DNA of 64,000 nucleotides from Callorhinus ursinus (taxonomy: Eukaryota > Chordata > Mammalia > Carnivora > Otariidae): NCBI RefSeq assembly GCF_003265705.1, contig NW_020312867.1, positions 6,611,730 to 6,675,729 on the forward strand. The letters run 5' to 3'. Under the pieces are notes generated by a model. The model was not told the origin of the DNA and made no database searches. It saw only the letters and a program-made list of their open reading frames with translations. Every line of letters starts with the position of its first letter. Position 1 is the stretch's first letter. A program made the translations under genes and the position numbers. Below, in pieces: positions 33,270-44,135 of the stretch.

Positions 33270-34560
33270 TGGTCAAAGGATTTTTGACAAAGGTGCCAAC
33301 CATTCAATTGGGAAGGGACAGTATTTTCAACAAATGGTGTTGGGAAAAGTGGGTATCTACATGCAAAAGAATAAAGTTGGACCCTTACCTTATGCCATAT
33401 ACAGAAATTAAACTCAAAATAGATCACAGACTCATCTGTAAGACCTAAAACTATGAAGCTCTTAGAAGGAAACATAGGGGAAAAGCTTCATGACATTGGA
33501 TTTGGAAATGATTTCTCAGATGTCACACCAAAAGCATAGGCAACAAAGATAAAATGGACTTCATTAAAATTGAACTTTTGTGCATCAAAGGACATTATCA
33601 ACAGAAGGGACAGAGAACCCAGAGTATGGGAGAAAATATTTTGAAAATCATATATCTAACAAGGGATTAATATCCAGAATATTTAAAGAACTTCTTTAAC
33701 TAAACTAAAAAAATGGGCAAAGGACATGAATAGACATTTCTCCAAAGACATACAAATGGCCAATAAGCACATGAAAAGATGGGCAATATCGCTTATCATT
33801 AGATAAATACAAATCAAAAACCCGAGACATCACTGTACACCCACAAGGATGGGTATTATAAAAAAAAACAGAAAAATAAGTGTTGGCGAGGATGTGGAGA
33901 AATTGGAATTTTCATAATGAGAATGTAAAATGATGTGGCCACTGTAGAAAACAGTATGGTGGTTCCTCAAAAAATTTAACATAGAATTATCACATGATCC
34001 AGCAATTCTACTCCTAGGTATATATCCCCAAAGAATTGGAAAGTAGGGATTTGAACAGATATTTGTATACCAATGTTCATAGCACCATTATCCACAATAG
34101 CCAAAAGATGGAAGAACCCAAATGTCCACTGGTGGACAAATTGATAAACAAAGTGTGGTATATACATACAATGGAATATTACTAAGCCTTAAAATGGAGT
34201 GAAATTCTGATACATGTTACAATGTAGATGAACCCTGAAGACATGCTAAGTAAAATAAGCCAGACACAAAGGGACAGATATTGTATGATTCCACTAAAGT
34301 AGTCAAATTCAGAGATAGAAAGTAGAATAGTGGTCACCAGGGGATGCAGTGGGAAGAGAATGAAGAGTCAGTGTTTAACGAGTACAGAGTTTCTGTTTGG
34401 GAAGATGGGGAAGTTCTGGAGATGGCTAGTGGTGATGGTTGCACAATATTATGAATGTACTTAATGCCACTGAATTGTACACTTTAAAATGGTTAAAATG
34501 GTAAATTATTGTATGTTACCCATATTTGCACAAAAAGTTAAGAAGACATATGGAAGATTA
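33270..34560 (+). mobile_element. L1 3' part, decayed
   Basis: Contains L1 ORF2 C-terminal/3' UTR text: 'ggtcaaaggatttttgacaa', 'atggccaataagcacatgaa', 'tccagcaattctactcctag', 'aagtgtggtatatacataca', 'taagccagacacaaagggac'. Many stops break the reading frame, so it is not capable of movement. Confidence 0.85.
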
Positions 34561-35815
34561 AAAAAACCCCACTTAAATCAAGTTTCTAAAGATTAAAAAG
34601 GCAATGTCTGAGATGAAGACCCTACTGGATGGGATTAATGGCAGAGCAGACATGACAGAAGATTAGTGAATTTAAAGGCATAGCAAAAGAAACTATCTCA
34701 AATGAAACACAGAAAAAGAATTAAAGAAGAGGCTCAATGGGCGGCTATCAGTGGTGAGACAACTTCAAGCAGCCTAACATATGGGCAATTAGAATTGCTG
34801 AAGGAGAGACATGGGGGACAGAAAAAGTATTCAAAGATATAATGGTATAAAACTTTCTGAACTTACTGAAAATAAACACACAGTTCTAAGAAGCTCAATG
34901 TACCCTAAACATAAGAAATATGAAGACTCACCAACGCATCCATAATTGAATAGCTCAAAACCAGTGACATAGAAAAAGCAGTCAGAGAAAAGAGACTTGT
35001 TACATACAGAGGGGACAAAGATAAGGACATCAGATCTGTTGTTGGAAGCAATGCAAGCAATAAAAGACAGTGGAGTAACATCTTTAAAGTACTAGGAAAG
35101 GGGGAAAAAAACTTGTCAACCTAGAATTCTATACCCTGCAAAAATATCTTTCAATAACACAGGTAGGGATACCTGAGTGGCTCAGTTGGTTAAGCGACTG
35201 CCTTCGGCTCAGGTATCGAGTCCCACATCAGGCTCCCTGCTCAGCGGGGAGTCTGCTTCTCCCTCTGACCCTCCCCCCTCTCATGTGCTCTCTCTCTCTC
35301 TCATCCTCTTTCAAATAAATAAATAAAATCTTAAAAAAAAAAACAAAGGTAAAATTGAGATGTTTTAGACATATAAAAGCTGAAAGAATTAATCATCAGC
35401 AAATCTTCACTATGAGAATTGTTGAAGGATGTCTTTCAGGCAGATGGAAAATGATACCAGATGAAAATCTGGGTCTATACAACAGAATGAAGACCACTGG
35501 AAATGGTACCTACCTGGGTACTTACCTAATTCTTATTATTATTCAAATTCTTTAAAGACAACTGCTTAAATAAAAATAGCAACAGTATATTGTGGGATTT
35601 ATAAAGTAAAAAGGAATGATAACCATAACATGAAGGCTAGGAAGGGAGAAATGTAAGTATACTATTTTAAGGTTCTTATACTATATGTAAAGTGGTTTAA
35701 TATTACTTGAAGGTAGACTGTGATAAGTTAAAGATATACAAGCCCTAAAGTAATCATTAAAATATCAAAACAAGAGGGTATAGCCAATAAGCCAATGAAG
35801 GAGATGAAAATACAA
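34561..35815 (+). mobile_element. further L1 relic, split by a CAN-SINE
   Basis: L1-like text ('gtcaacctagaattctatac', 'gaaggatgtctttcaggcag', 'atgataccagatgaaaatct') interrupted by a SINE at 35166-35344. No intact frame remains. Confidence 0.65.
35166..35344 (+). mobile_element. CAN-SINE inside L1 relic
   Basis: 'gggatacctgagtggctcag' to 'aaataaataaataaaatctt'. The head is slightly shortened ('ggctcaggtatcgagtccca'). Confidence 0.9.
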
Positions 35816-35823
35816 TAGTCTCA

Positions 35824-35930
35824 GGGTGCCTGGCTGGCTCAGTTGGTAGAACATGTGGCTCTTGATCTTGGGATCGTGAGTTCAAGCCCCATGATGGGCG
35901 TAAAGCTTACTTAAACAAAACAAAACAAAA
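35824..35930 (+). mobile_element. short tRNA-derived CAN-SINE variant
   Basis: 'gggtgcctggctggctcagt' to 'ggcgtaaagcttacttaaac'. A tRNA-like head followed directly by an A-rich tail, the short form also seen at 40142. Confidence 0.82.
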
Positions 35931-36398
35931 CAGTATTCCCCCCTTATCTGTGGGGGATACATTCCAAGACCCCCACTGGATACCTGAAACCCCAGAGAGT
36001 ACTGAACACTATATATACTATGTTTTTTCCCTACACATACATACCCGTGATAAAATTTAACTTAAAATTAGACACAGTAAGAGATTAATAATAAAAACTA
36101 ATAATAGAAAAATTATAACAATATACAGTAATAAATTTATGTGGATTGCAACCTCACTTCCTCTCAAAATACCTTATCGTCCTGTACTCACCTTTTTTCT
36201 TGTGATAATGTGAAATGATAAAATGTCTACATGTCAAGATGAAGGGAGGTGAATAATGTAGGCATTGTGATGTAGCATTAGGCTACCATTGACCTTCTAA
36301 TGATATGTCAGAAGGAGGATCATCTGCTTCCAGACCATGGTTGATTGCAGGTAGCTGAAACTGTGGAAAGCAAAGTCACAAATAAGGGGGGACCACTG
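35931..36398 (+). mobile_element. Tigger/pogo-like non-autonomous DNA transposon
   Basis: Begins cagtattccccccttatctg and ends with the inverted counterpart 'aaataaggggggaccactg', so the termini are imperfect inverted repeats. The interior ('tatatatactatgttttttcc', 'gacacagtaagagattaata') and the 468-bp length fit an old Tigger-family MITE without transposase. Confidence 0.75.
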
Positions 36399-36611
36399 TA
36401 CTTGATTGTCCAAAGGAAGGCAGAAAAAGAAGAAAAAGGAAACAACAGATGGGACAAATAGGAAACAACTGGCAAGATTATAGACTTAAACCTAGCCAAA
36501 TCAACAATCACATGAAATGTAAATAATCTAAGTACTCCATTTAAAAAGCAAAGAATACAAGTATGGGTAGAAAAGCAAGACCAAACTACATGCTGCCTAT
36601 AAAAAAACACT

Positions 36612-36818
36612 TCATTTTATTATTTTTTTAAAAATATTTATTTATTTGACAGAGAGAGAGACATAGCAAGAGAGGGAACACAAGCAGGGGGAGTGGGAGA
36701 GGAAGAAGCAGGCTCCCCACTGAGTAGGGAGCCCGATGCGGGGCTCGATCCCAGGACCCTGGGATTATGACCTGAGCCGAAGGCAGACGCTTAATGACTG
36801 AGCCACCCAGGCGCCCCA
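36612..36818 (-). mobile_element. CAN-SINE
   Basis: Minus-strand full-length copy ending 'gagccacccaggcgcccc'. Confidence 0.92.
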
Positions 36819-37215
36819 AAGCAGCACCTTCCTGAACAGTAAGCTGTGCAAAACCATATGGAGGTTCTTCAAAAAATTAAGACTAGAACTACCCTATGAT
36901 CCAGTAATCTCACTACTGGGTATTTACCTAAAGAATATGAAAATGCCAATTCAAAGGGATATAAGCACACCTATGTTTATTACAACATTATTTACGATAG
37001 CCAAATTATGGAAGCAACCTGAGTCCATCAATGGATGAATGGATAAAGATGTGCTATGTATATAATATCCAGCCATCAAAAAGAATGAAATCTTACCATT
37101 TACAATAACACGGATAGATCTACAGAGTATAATGCTAAGCGAAATAAGCCAATCAGAGAAAGACAAATACCATATGATTTCACTCATATGTGGAATTTAA
37201 GAAACAAAACAAATT
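36819..37215 (+). mobile_element. L1 3' fragment
   Basis: L1 3' text ('cactactgggtatttaccta', 'acgatagccaaattatggaa', 'aagccaatcagagaaagaca') that continues beyond the next SINE as 'gtacacctgaaatgaatata' (about 37795). Confidence 0.8.
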
Positions 37216-37400
37216 GGGGCCCTGGGTGGCTCAGTTGGTTATGTGTCTGCCTTTGGCTCAGGTCATGATCCTGGAGTCCCAGAATTGAGCTCCGCATCAG
37301 GTTCCCTGCTCAGTGAGGAGTCTGCTTCTCCCTCTGCCCTTCACGCCGCTCTGGCTCTTGCTCTCTTAAATAAATAAATAAAATCTTAAAAAAGAAAAAA
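37216..37400 (+). mobile_element. CAN-SINE
   Basis: 'ggggccctgggtggctcagt' to 'aaataaataaataaaatctt'. Inserted within L1 3' sequence. Confidence 0.9.
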
Positions 37401-37444
37401 AAATGAACAAAGGAAAAAAAAAGACAAACCAGAAAACATACTTC

Positions 37445-37655
37445 TATTTTTTTTAATTTTTATTTATTTATTTTTAAAGATTTTATTTATTTGATAGAGA
37501 CACGGCAAGAGAGGGAACACAAGCAGAGGGAGTGGGAGAGGGAGAAGCAGGCTTCCCGCCAAGCAGGGAGCCCGATGTGGGGCTCGATCCCAGGACCCTG
37601 GGATCATGACCTGAGTCGAAGGCAGCCGCTTAACGACTGAGCCACCCAGGCACCA
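37445..37655 (-). mobile_element. CAN-SINE
   Basis: Minus-strand copy 'aaagattttatttatttgat' to 'gagccacccaggcaccac'. Confidence 0.9.
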
Positions 37656-37869
37656 CACATACCTCTATTTATAGAGAACAAACAGACCATTACCAGAGGG
37701 GAGGTGGGTGAGGGGATGGGTGAAACAGGTGAAGGTGATTAAGGCTACACTTATCTTGATGAGCATGCAGTAATATACAGAATTTTTGAATCACTATATT
37801 GTACACCTGAAATGAATATAACACTATATGTTAACCACACCGGAATTTTTTTAAAAAGTTGTTAAAAAA

Positions 37870-40140
37870 ATAAAAGGATGGAAAAAGATATACCGTGCTA
37901 ACATAAGTCAAAAGAAAGTGGGACTGGCTATACAAATATCAAAGTAGATTTCAGAGCAAAGACTATCATTAGGAATAAATTTATCCACAGGACAATATGC
38001 ATCTAATAGAGTTTCAAAACACATACAGCAAGAACTGCAAGAAGAAATAGCAAATCTAAATTATAGTAAAAAATTTCAATACCCCTCTCACAATCATTGA
38101 TAAAACAAGCAGGTAGAAAATCAACAAGGATATCATAGACTTGAACAACACTACAAACCAATTTGCCCACAGCACTACCAATCAACTTGCCCTGATTGAC
38201 ATTTATAGGACACTCCACCCAAGAACAGCAGAATACTCATTCTTTTCAAGTGTACATAGACCAGATAGACCATATTTTGGGCCATAAAACAAGTCTCAAT
38301 AAATTCAAAAGGTTCAAGTCATACAAAGTCTCTGCCCATTATGGTTTCTGCCCACAACAGAATTAAGTTAGAAATCAGTAACAGAAAAATCCTTGAAAAA
38401 AAATCCCCCAATATAATATTTATAAACTAAATAATACACTTCTAAATAATGAAGAAAAAAAAAAAGAAAGAAAGAAACCAAACAGAAATTTAAAAGTCTC
38501 TTGAGCTAAATGACAATGAAAACATAACATATCAGAATTTCTGGGCTGTCACTAAAGCAGTACTTAGGAAGAAATTTATAACACTGAACACCTATATTAG
38601 AGAAAAAAAAAAGGCTTTAAATAAATGACCTCAGTTCCTACCTTAGGAAACCAGAATAGAGCAACTTAAAGAGAGATGTCCACTCTCACCATTCAGCTCT
38701 GTATTAGAAGTTGTAGCCAGTGCAATAAAGCAAGAAAAAGAAACAGAAGGCATTCACATTCAAAAAGAAGAAGTAAAACTGTCTTTATTCAGAAATGATC
38801 ATTTATGTAGAAATTGGATGGAATCTACAAAAAAAGCTACCAGAAGTAGTAAGCGAATTTATTATCAAGGTTTTTGGGCTATAGGATCAATATATAAAAC
38901 CTCAATTGTATTCAACTGTATAATGAAAAATCAGAAATAAAAAATACCATTTGTAATGGCATCAAAAATATGAAATACTTAGGAAAAAATCCAACAAAAA
39001 GATGTGAAAGACCAAAACACTGAAGACTACAAAATACAGCTGAGAGAAAATTGAAGGTAAATAAATGGAGAGGTACATATTGTTCATGGATCAATTCTTC
39101 CCAAATTGATCTATAGATTTAACAGAATCCTGGCTGAAATTCCAGCAGGTGTTTTTGTAGAAATCAACAAGATAATTTGAAAATTCATATGGAAATCAGA
39201 GGGCCTAGAAACCCTGAGAAAGAACAAAATTGGAGGGCTAAAAACACCTGATCCTAAGAATTATAAAGCTACAGTAACAAAAAGTGTGGTATTGGCATAA
39301 AAAATGGACAGATCAATGGAACAGAATAGAAATTCCAGAAATAAATCCACAAATATATGGGCAACTGATTTTTGTCAAAGGCACAAAAACAAAAGAGAAA
39401 AGGTAACCTTTTCAATAAATGGTAGGAAAAATGAACTTGGACCCATACTTTGCATCATATACAAAAATTACCTGATAATGGATCAAGACCTAAACATAGA
39501 ACCTAAAACTATTCATAAAACTATGAAAGTTCTAAAAAAAAAATAGGAGAGGGGCGCCTGGGTGGCTCAATTGTTAAGCGTCTGCCTTCGGCTCAGGTCA
39601 TGATTCCAGGGTCCTGGGATTGAGCCCTGCATCAGGCTCCCTGCTCCGTGGGAAGCCTGCTTCTTCCTCTCCCACTCCCCCCTGCTTGTGCTCTCTCTCT
39701 CTGTCTCTTTCTCTGCCAAATAAATAAATAAATAAAATCTTTAAAAAAAAATAGGAGAAAATCATTGTGACCTTGGGTTAGACAAAGCTGTCTTAGAAAT
39801 GACACTGAAAACCAAATCCATAAAAGAAAAAATTGATAAATTTGACTTATTCAAAATTAAAATTTTGTTCTTCAAAAGACACTGTTAAAAGAATGAAAAC
39901 CCAAGCCACCGACTGGGAGAAAATCTTTGCAAAGCATATATTGATAAAGGACTTGTATGCAGAATATATAAAGAACTCTCAAAACTTAGAAAAACCCCAC
40001 AACCCAAGCAACTCAATTAAAAAGAAAGGCAAAAGATTTGGACACGTCACCAAAAAAGATCTATGAATGACAGATAAGCACAGGAAAAGATTCAACATAA
40101 TTTGTTACTAAGGATACGTAAATTAAAATCACAACCTGAT
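37870..40140 (+). mobile_element. L1 ORF2 relic (endonuclease and reverse-transcriptase regions), dead
   Basis: Conceptual translation recalls L1 ORF2: an endonuclease-region stretch near 38000-38400 and a reverse-transcriptase stretch near 38680-38850 (CPLSPF...[18 protein letters not shown]...EEVKLSLF), then C-terminal text to about 40120. Frames are broken throughout. The place of the catalytic Asp pair reads LFRND, so the active-site motif is lost. A SINE splits it at 39551-39749. Confidence 0.85.
39551..39749 (+). mobile_element. CAN-SINE inside the L1 relic
   Basis: Full-length copy flanked on both sides by aaaaaataggaga-type text (39540 and 39752). The L1 reading continues on the far side. 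Confidence 0.93.
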
Positions 40141-40141
40141 A

Positions 40142-40235
40142 GGGGGCGTCTGGCTGGCTCAGTCAGAAGAGTATGGAACCCTTGATCTTGGGGTCATGAG
40201 TTCGAGCCCCACATTGAGTGTAAAGATTACTTAAA
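40142..40235 (+). mobile_element. short tRNA-derived CAN-SINE variant
   Basis: 'gggggcgtctggctggctca' to 'gagtgtaaagattacttaaa'. Same short form as 35824-35930. Confidence 0.82.
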
Positions 40236-40250
40236 AACAAATCACAATGT

Positions 40251-40424
40251 GGGGTGCCTGGGTGGCTCAGTCTGTTAAGCATCTGCCTTCGGCTCGGGTC
40301 ATGATCCAGGGTCCTCGGATCAAGTCCCGCATCAGGCTCCCTGCTCAGCGGGGAGTCTGCTTCTCCCTCTGCCCTCCCCCCATATTTTTTCTCTCTTCTC
40401 TCTCGCAAAAATCTTTTTTAAAAA
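40251..40424 (+). mobile_element. CAN-SINE
   Basis: Long-form copy flanked by aatcacaatgtg on both sides, inserted into the end of the preceding short element. Confidence 0.92.
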
Positions 40425-40429
40425 AATCA

Positions 40430-41065
40430 CAATGTGATATTATGCACCTGTTAGAATGGCTAAAATTAAGATTACCCACAGAAAGTGTTAGGATATGGAG
40501 CAACTGGAATTCTCATCTACATCCCATCTGGGATGGGAATGTAAAGCGCTACAATCATCTTGGAGAAGGGCTTGGCAGTTTAGTTTACACGCCCTACCAT
40601 ATGATCTAGCCATGTCATTGCTTCACTTATTCACAGCAGCTTTATTTGTAATAGCCCCAAACTAGAAACAACTTAAATGTCCATCAACAGATGAGCAGAT
40701 CAACAAGTTTTGGCATATCCATAGCATAGAATGATACTTGGAAATAAAAAGGAATGAACTACTAATCTACATAACACCATGGATGAATCTCAAAATACTT
40801 AGGCTGAGTGGAAAAAGATGGGGGGGGGGAAGCATACCGTATTTATACAAAGCCCTAGGAAATGCAAACTAATCTACAGTGATAGGAAATAGATTGGTGG
40901 TTTCTTGGGGATGGTTAGAGGCTGGAGCGCAGAATTACAAAGGACATGAGGAATCTTGGGTTGATGGGTATGATCACTATCTTGATTGTGGTGTTTCATG
41001 GCATATGTACCATGGTTTCATGTTATATATACAAAGATGTATAGTTCTTTTAAAAAGGCAGGTAT
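40430..41065 (+). mobile_element. L1 3' fragment
   Basis: 'agaatggctaaaattaagat', 'ttcacagcagctttatttgt', 'gtccatcaacagatgagcag' and 'gattgtggtgtttcatggca' are L1 3' end phrases. Confidence 0.8.
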
Positions 41066-42199
41066 GGTAGTGGTTGGAAGAACACATTTGGGAGTGTGTT
41101 TCAGCTGAATACTACTCCAGCACACACCTGCCATGGGACCCTCAGCAGGCTACCTCAAGCATGGATACCTCAGTTACCTCCTCTGTAAAAGGGGGCTAAT
41201 AACAGAACATGCCTTAGAGGATCATATTCAGGATTTCCATAATACATGGAAAGTGGAACAGCGTCTGAACACTGGAAGTATTCCTTGCACGCATCTCATT
41301 GCAGATGAGGAAACTGAGGCATGGAGCTGGAGGGGGTGGGGTTACAATAGGCAACTGGCGGTTTTTGTTTGCTTGCATCCCTTACTGTGGGAAATTGTTC
41401 TTTCCACACATTTCAAGGGATTTGGGTGGGGCTAAAACTCACAGTATCCAGTATCCTTGGAGTATGCAGCCTGTAAACAGAACTCTGTCTTCCTGGATAT
41501 AGTGACTGGTCCAAGATGTGCAAACAGTAATCCAAGCTGGGCCCATCAGAAACCTTCTCTACGATTTATCTATATTAAATATACTAAAGTAGAGAAGGAG
41601 AGATCTTTTTCCTCTAGGCTTTCCAAGTAACGTAAGCCTAGAGTGATCTGTGACCTGCCCTTACCACCTCCTCATAGGGAAGATTTTTGACAATGGGACC
41701 GAATGGGCCAGGGAAAAGCACAGTGGAGAAAGGGAGAATCCTAAGGCTACCCCTTGAGCCCCCAGATCTATCCAGACCTGAAACCAAACCACTCCTTTCC
41801 TTGATGACTTAAGAACCAATCAATTTCCCTTGGCACATAAGCCAGTGTGACCTATGTTTCTATCTGAAGGAGTCTTAGATGACAGAGAGGTGAAGTGAGT
41901 TGGCAGTAAAATATTGGAGCTGGGAATCTAAAACCAGGTCTCACTGCGGCCAAAGCTCATACCTGACTGCCCTTTCCTACTCGTGGGAGCAGGGCAGATG
42001 CTTGTGATTCAGGAGGGAGGGACTGATTAGATGGGAGAGGTTCTGGACTTGTACCACACAGGGGAACAATAGGGGCTGAGCCCTGGAAAGCCTGACAGGA
42101 GACTGAGTTTTGAGGGAAACCCCTCGGCTCAACCCATTTGGGAAGTTGTCTCACCTCAGGCTCCTAACGCTTGCAAGAGATTCCGGAGACATGACAACA
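41066..42199. other. intergenic spacer downstream of TM9SF4
   Basis: Some MIR-like text ('cagatgaggaaactgaggca' near 41303). No supported gene. Confidence 0.5.
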
Positions 42200-42212
42200 G
42201 GACAATGGCATA

Positions 42213-42218
42213 TTTATT
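42213..42218 (-). terminator. TM9SF4: TM9SF4 polyadenylation signal
   Basis: On the minus strand, AATAAA in 'gtaaataaatatgcc' followed by 'tgtcctgttgtcatgtctcc', a GT-rich downstream element. Confidence 0.6.
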
Positions 42219-43904
42219 TACAATTGGACCAAAAAAAGGCATACAGGCATCTTTTAATTAAAAATAATAATGATGATGATTAAAAAAGTCAGAAAAATCG
42301 ATGATGTTTGAACCCTTTGTGAGGAGTCCATTTCCCTACTCCCCCCCCAAAAGAGAATCTCTTAGGGAAAAAATCTGAGATTTGAGTGAACAAAAGCCTG
42401 CAATATCATTGTCTACTGCTTGGGTTCCCTTTTCTCCAACCTGATTCTTGGTGGACACCGCCTGGCGATACGGAGTCACTGTGAACAAGTTCGAGAAGTT
42501 CACTGGTTTGACTGGTGGAGCTGGTAGGGGCTGCTGGGGGGAATCTGGAGTCGGGTGCAGGGTGTTAAGGGGGTGGGGTGTGTCCCTAGCTTAGCCAGCA
42601 TCCTGAGCTTTGTCTTGTGGTGGGAGTCCCAAAGGGGCCGAACCAGGGGTGAGAGGCTGTTACTTAAACCCTAATCCCAGGGTGGGTTTGGTCTCTTGCA
42701 ACTTAAGAACAAAGTCTGGGACATGCACAGGGTGGGCAGGGGGTTGGGCGCTGACAGAGGTGCCAGCGTTCTTCTTTCTACCTTGGCTCCTTGCCTACTC
42801 CTGGGAATTGGAGACAGAGCGACAGAAGTGACCTTCCATCTCCCTTCCCACAAGCAGTTTTCTGGGTGTCCCCCAAAGGAGGCAAGAATCCGATGGGAGG
42901 CAGAGGCAGAGGGGATGGGACTGGCTGAGAGCTGGGCCCGAGCACTGAGGCTGGGGGCTATCAGGAGAGAACACCTCTCCCCAGCCACCTAAAGGAGGGC
43001 ATGTGGGTCTCCCAGCCTCGTCCTGCCCTGGAAGGGGGAGGGGAGAGGGCCTGCCACCAGCACACTTTGCAAAGAGCAGCAACCCCCCGAGGAAAGTACT
43101 GGGGAGCAATCCTGAGGGGTGAGGACCCTCATTCCAGACAGACATGTGGATGCTTGGCTTGACTCTGTAAATACTTGGCCCTGGATCCAGGGTTTCTTGG
43201 CACAAATAGTTCACTGCAAGTCTCTTCTCTGGTCCAGCAAACTCCCACTGCTCTGAGCAGGGGTGAGTCCTGCTGTCCTGGGGCACGTGGCCCCAAGTAC
43301 TTCCAGGGGATTTTCCTTGGAGCAACCAAGACTTGGTTGACCTGGAGGCCTGGCTGGACGCCCTGCCTTGGGCTGCCCTGGGAGGGGTCTGGGGGAGAGA
43401 GAAGAGTGAGGGCCAGGGCCGGTAGAGGCTCGCTGGCACTGAGGATGCGTGTCCGGGCTAGAGCTGTGCTTTGTCACGGCATCAGCGGTGAGCACAGGCC
43501 ATGAGAGGCTCGGAAACCTCACCGAAGCCCCAGAAGGCCAGGCATTTCCTCTTCCAGTTAATCGTGGGGTGGCCAACAGCCTGAGGAACTGAGGTGGAGA
43601 CAGTGACCAAAACCCAGTGTCTTGGTGATTTATCCATCCTGGATCCATATGTTAAAAAAAACTAAGGAGAAAACCCCCAACCAAAAAAAATAAACCTGAA
43701 TAAACAGGTCTGAGAGTTCCTGCTGGAGGGAACTTTCTTAGCACTGAAGAAAAAACAACCCACAAAAACCTCATCCCCCACAGAACTGGAATAAAATGAT
43801 GAAGAAAAGTCCCAGATTTATCTACAGGTCCTCCCGCCCCCCACGCAGCCCCAGGATCCAGGAACACTGTGCCAGGAGTTACATTCCGAACGAGCAGGAG
43901 GTAC

Positions 43905-43910
43905 TTTATT
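43905..43910 (-). terminator. TM9SF4: possible very proximal TM9SF4 polyadenylation signal
   Basis: AATAAA on the minus strand only about 75 bp after the stop codon ('cgcaaataaagtacctcctg'). Use would give a very short 3' UTR. Confidence 0.4.
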
Positions 43911-43985
43911 TGCGTGCCTGCAGTTCCCCACGCAGAGCGGCTTCCTGTCCGTGGACGGAGTGGGCCTGGCCATGGGCCACCCCCA

Positions 43986-44135
43986 TCAGTCTATCTTCAC
44001 AGCAGCGTAGATCTTGCGCACAAACATGTAGGCTGCATAGAAGCCGATGGTGCCCGTGAGAAGCCAGAAGGACAGGACCATGAGGGCCGTGTAGCCAAAG
44101 TACAGGAGAGAGGGGATGAACTCAACGATGTCCAG
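43986..44135 (-). CDS. TM9SF4: TM9SF4 last coding exon (span 9 and C terminus)
   Basis: 150 bp with TGA at 43988-43986. It encodes [18 protein letters not shown] to [15 protein letters not shown], ending in the KxD-type retention motif. Confidence 0.96.
   Translation of the reverse strand: MDIVEFIPSLLYFGYTALMVLSFWLLTGTIGFYAAYMFVRKIYAAVKID

Larger units (their letters stand above)
42195..43985 (-). other. TM9SF4: TM9SF4 3' UTR
   Basis: About 1.8 kb after the stop codon, down to an AATAAA (minus strand, 42218-42213) followed by T/G-rich sequence. No repeat was recognised inside. A long minus-strand open frame at 43439-42795 has no family resemblance and falls entirely within this UTR. Confidence 0.7.

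Noticed and set aside
33976..34167. Minus-strand 63-residue frame with hydrophobic character
   Set aside because: It is the well-known antisense frame of L1 3' sequence, not a gene.
38760..38800. Active L1 reverse transcriptase
   Set aside because: The frame is broken many times and the Asp-Asp motif region reads LFRND, so this is a fossil.
42795..43439. 214-residue minus-strand open frame
   Set aside because: Sits in the TM9SF4 3' UTR after a clear stop codon and has no recognisable domain.
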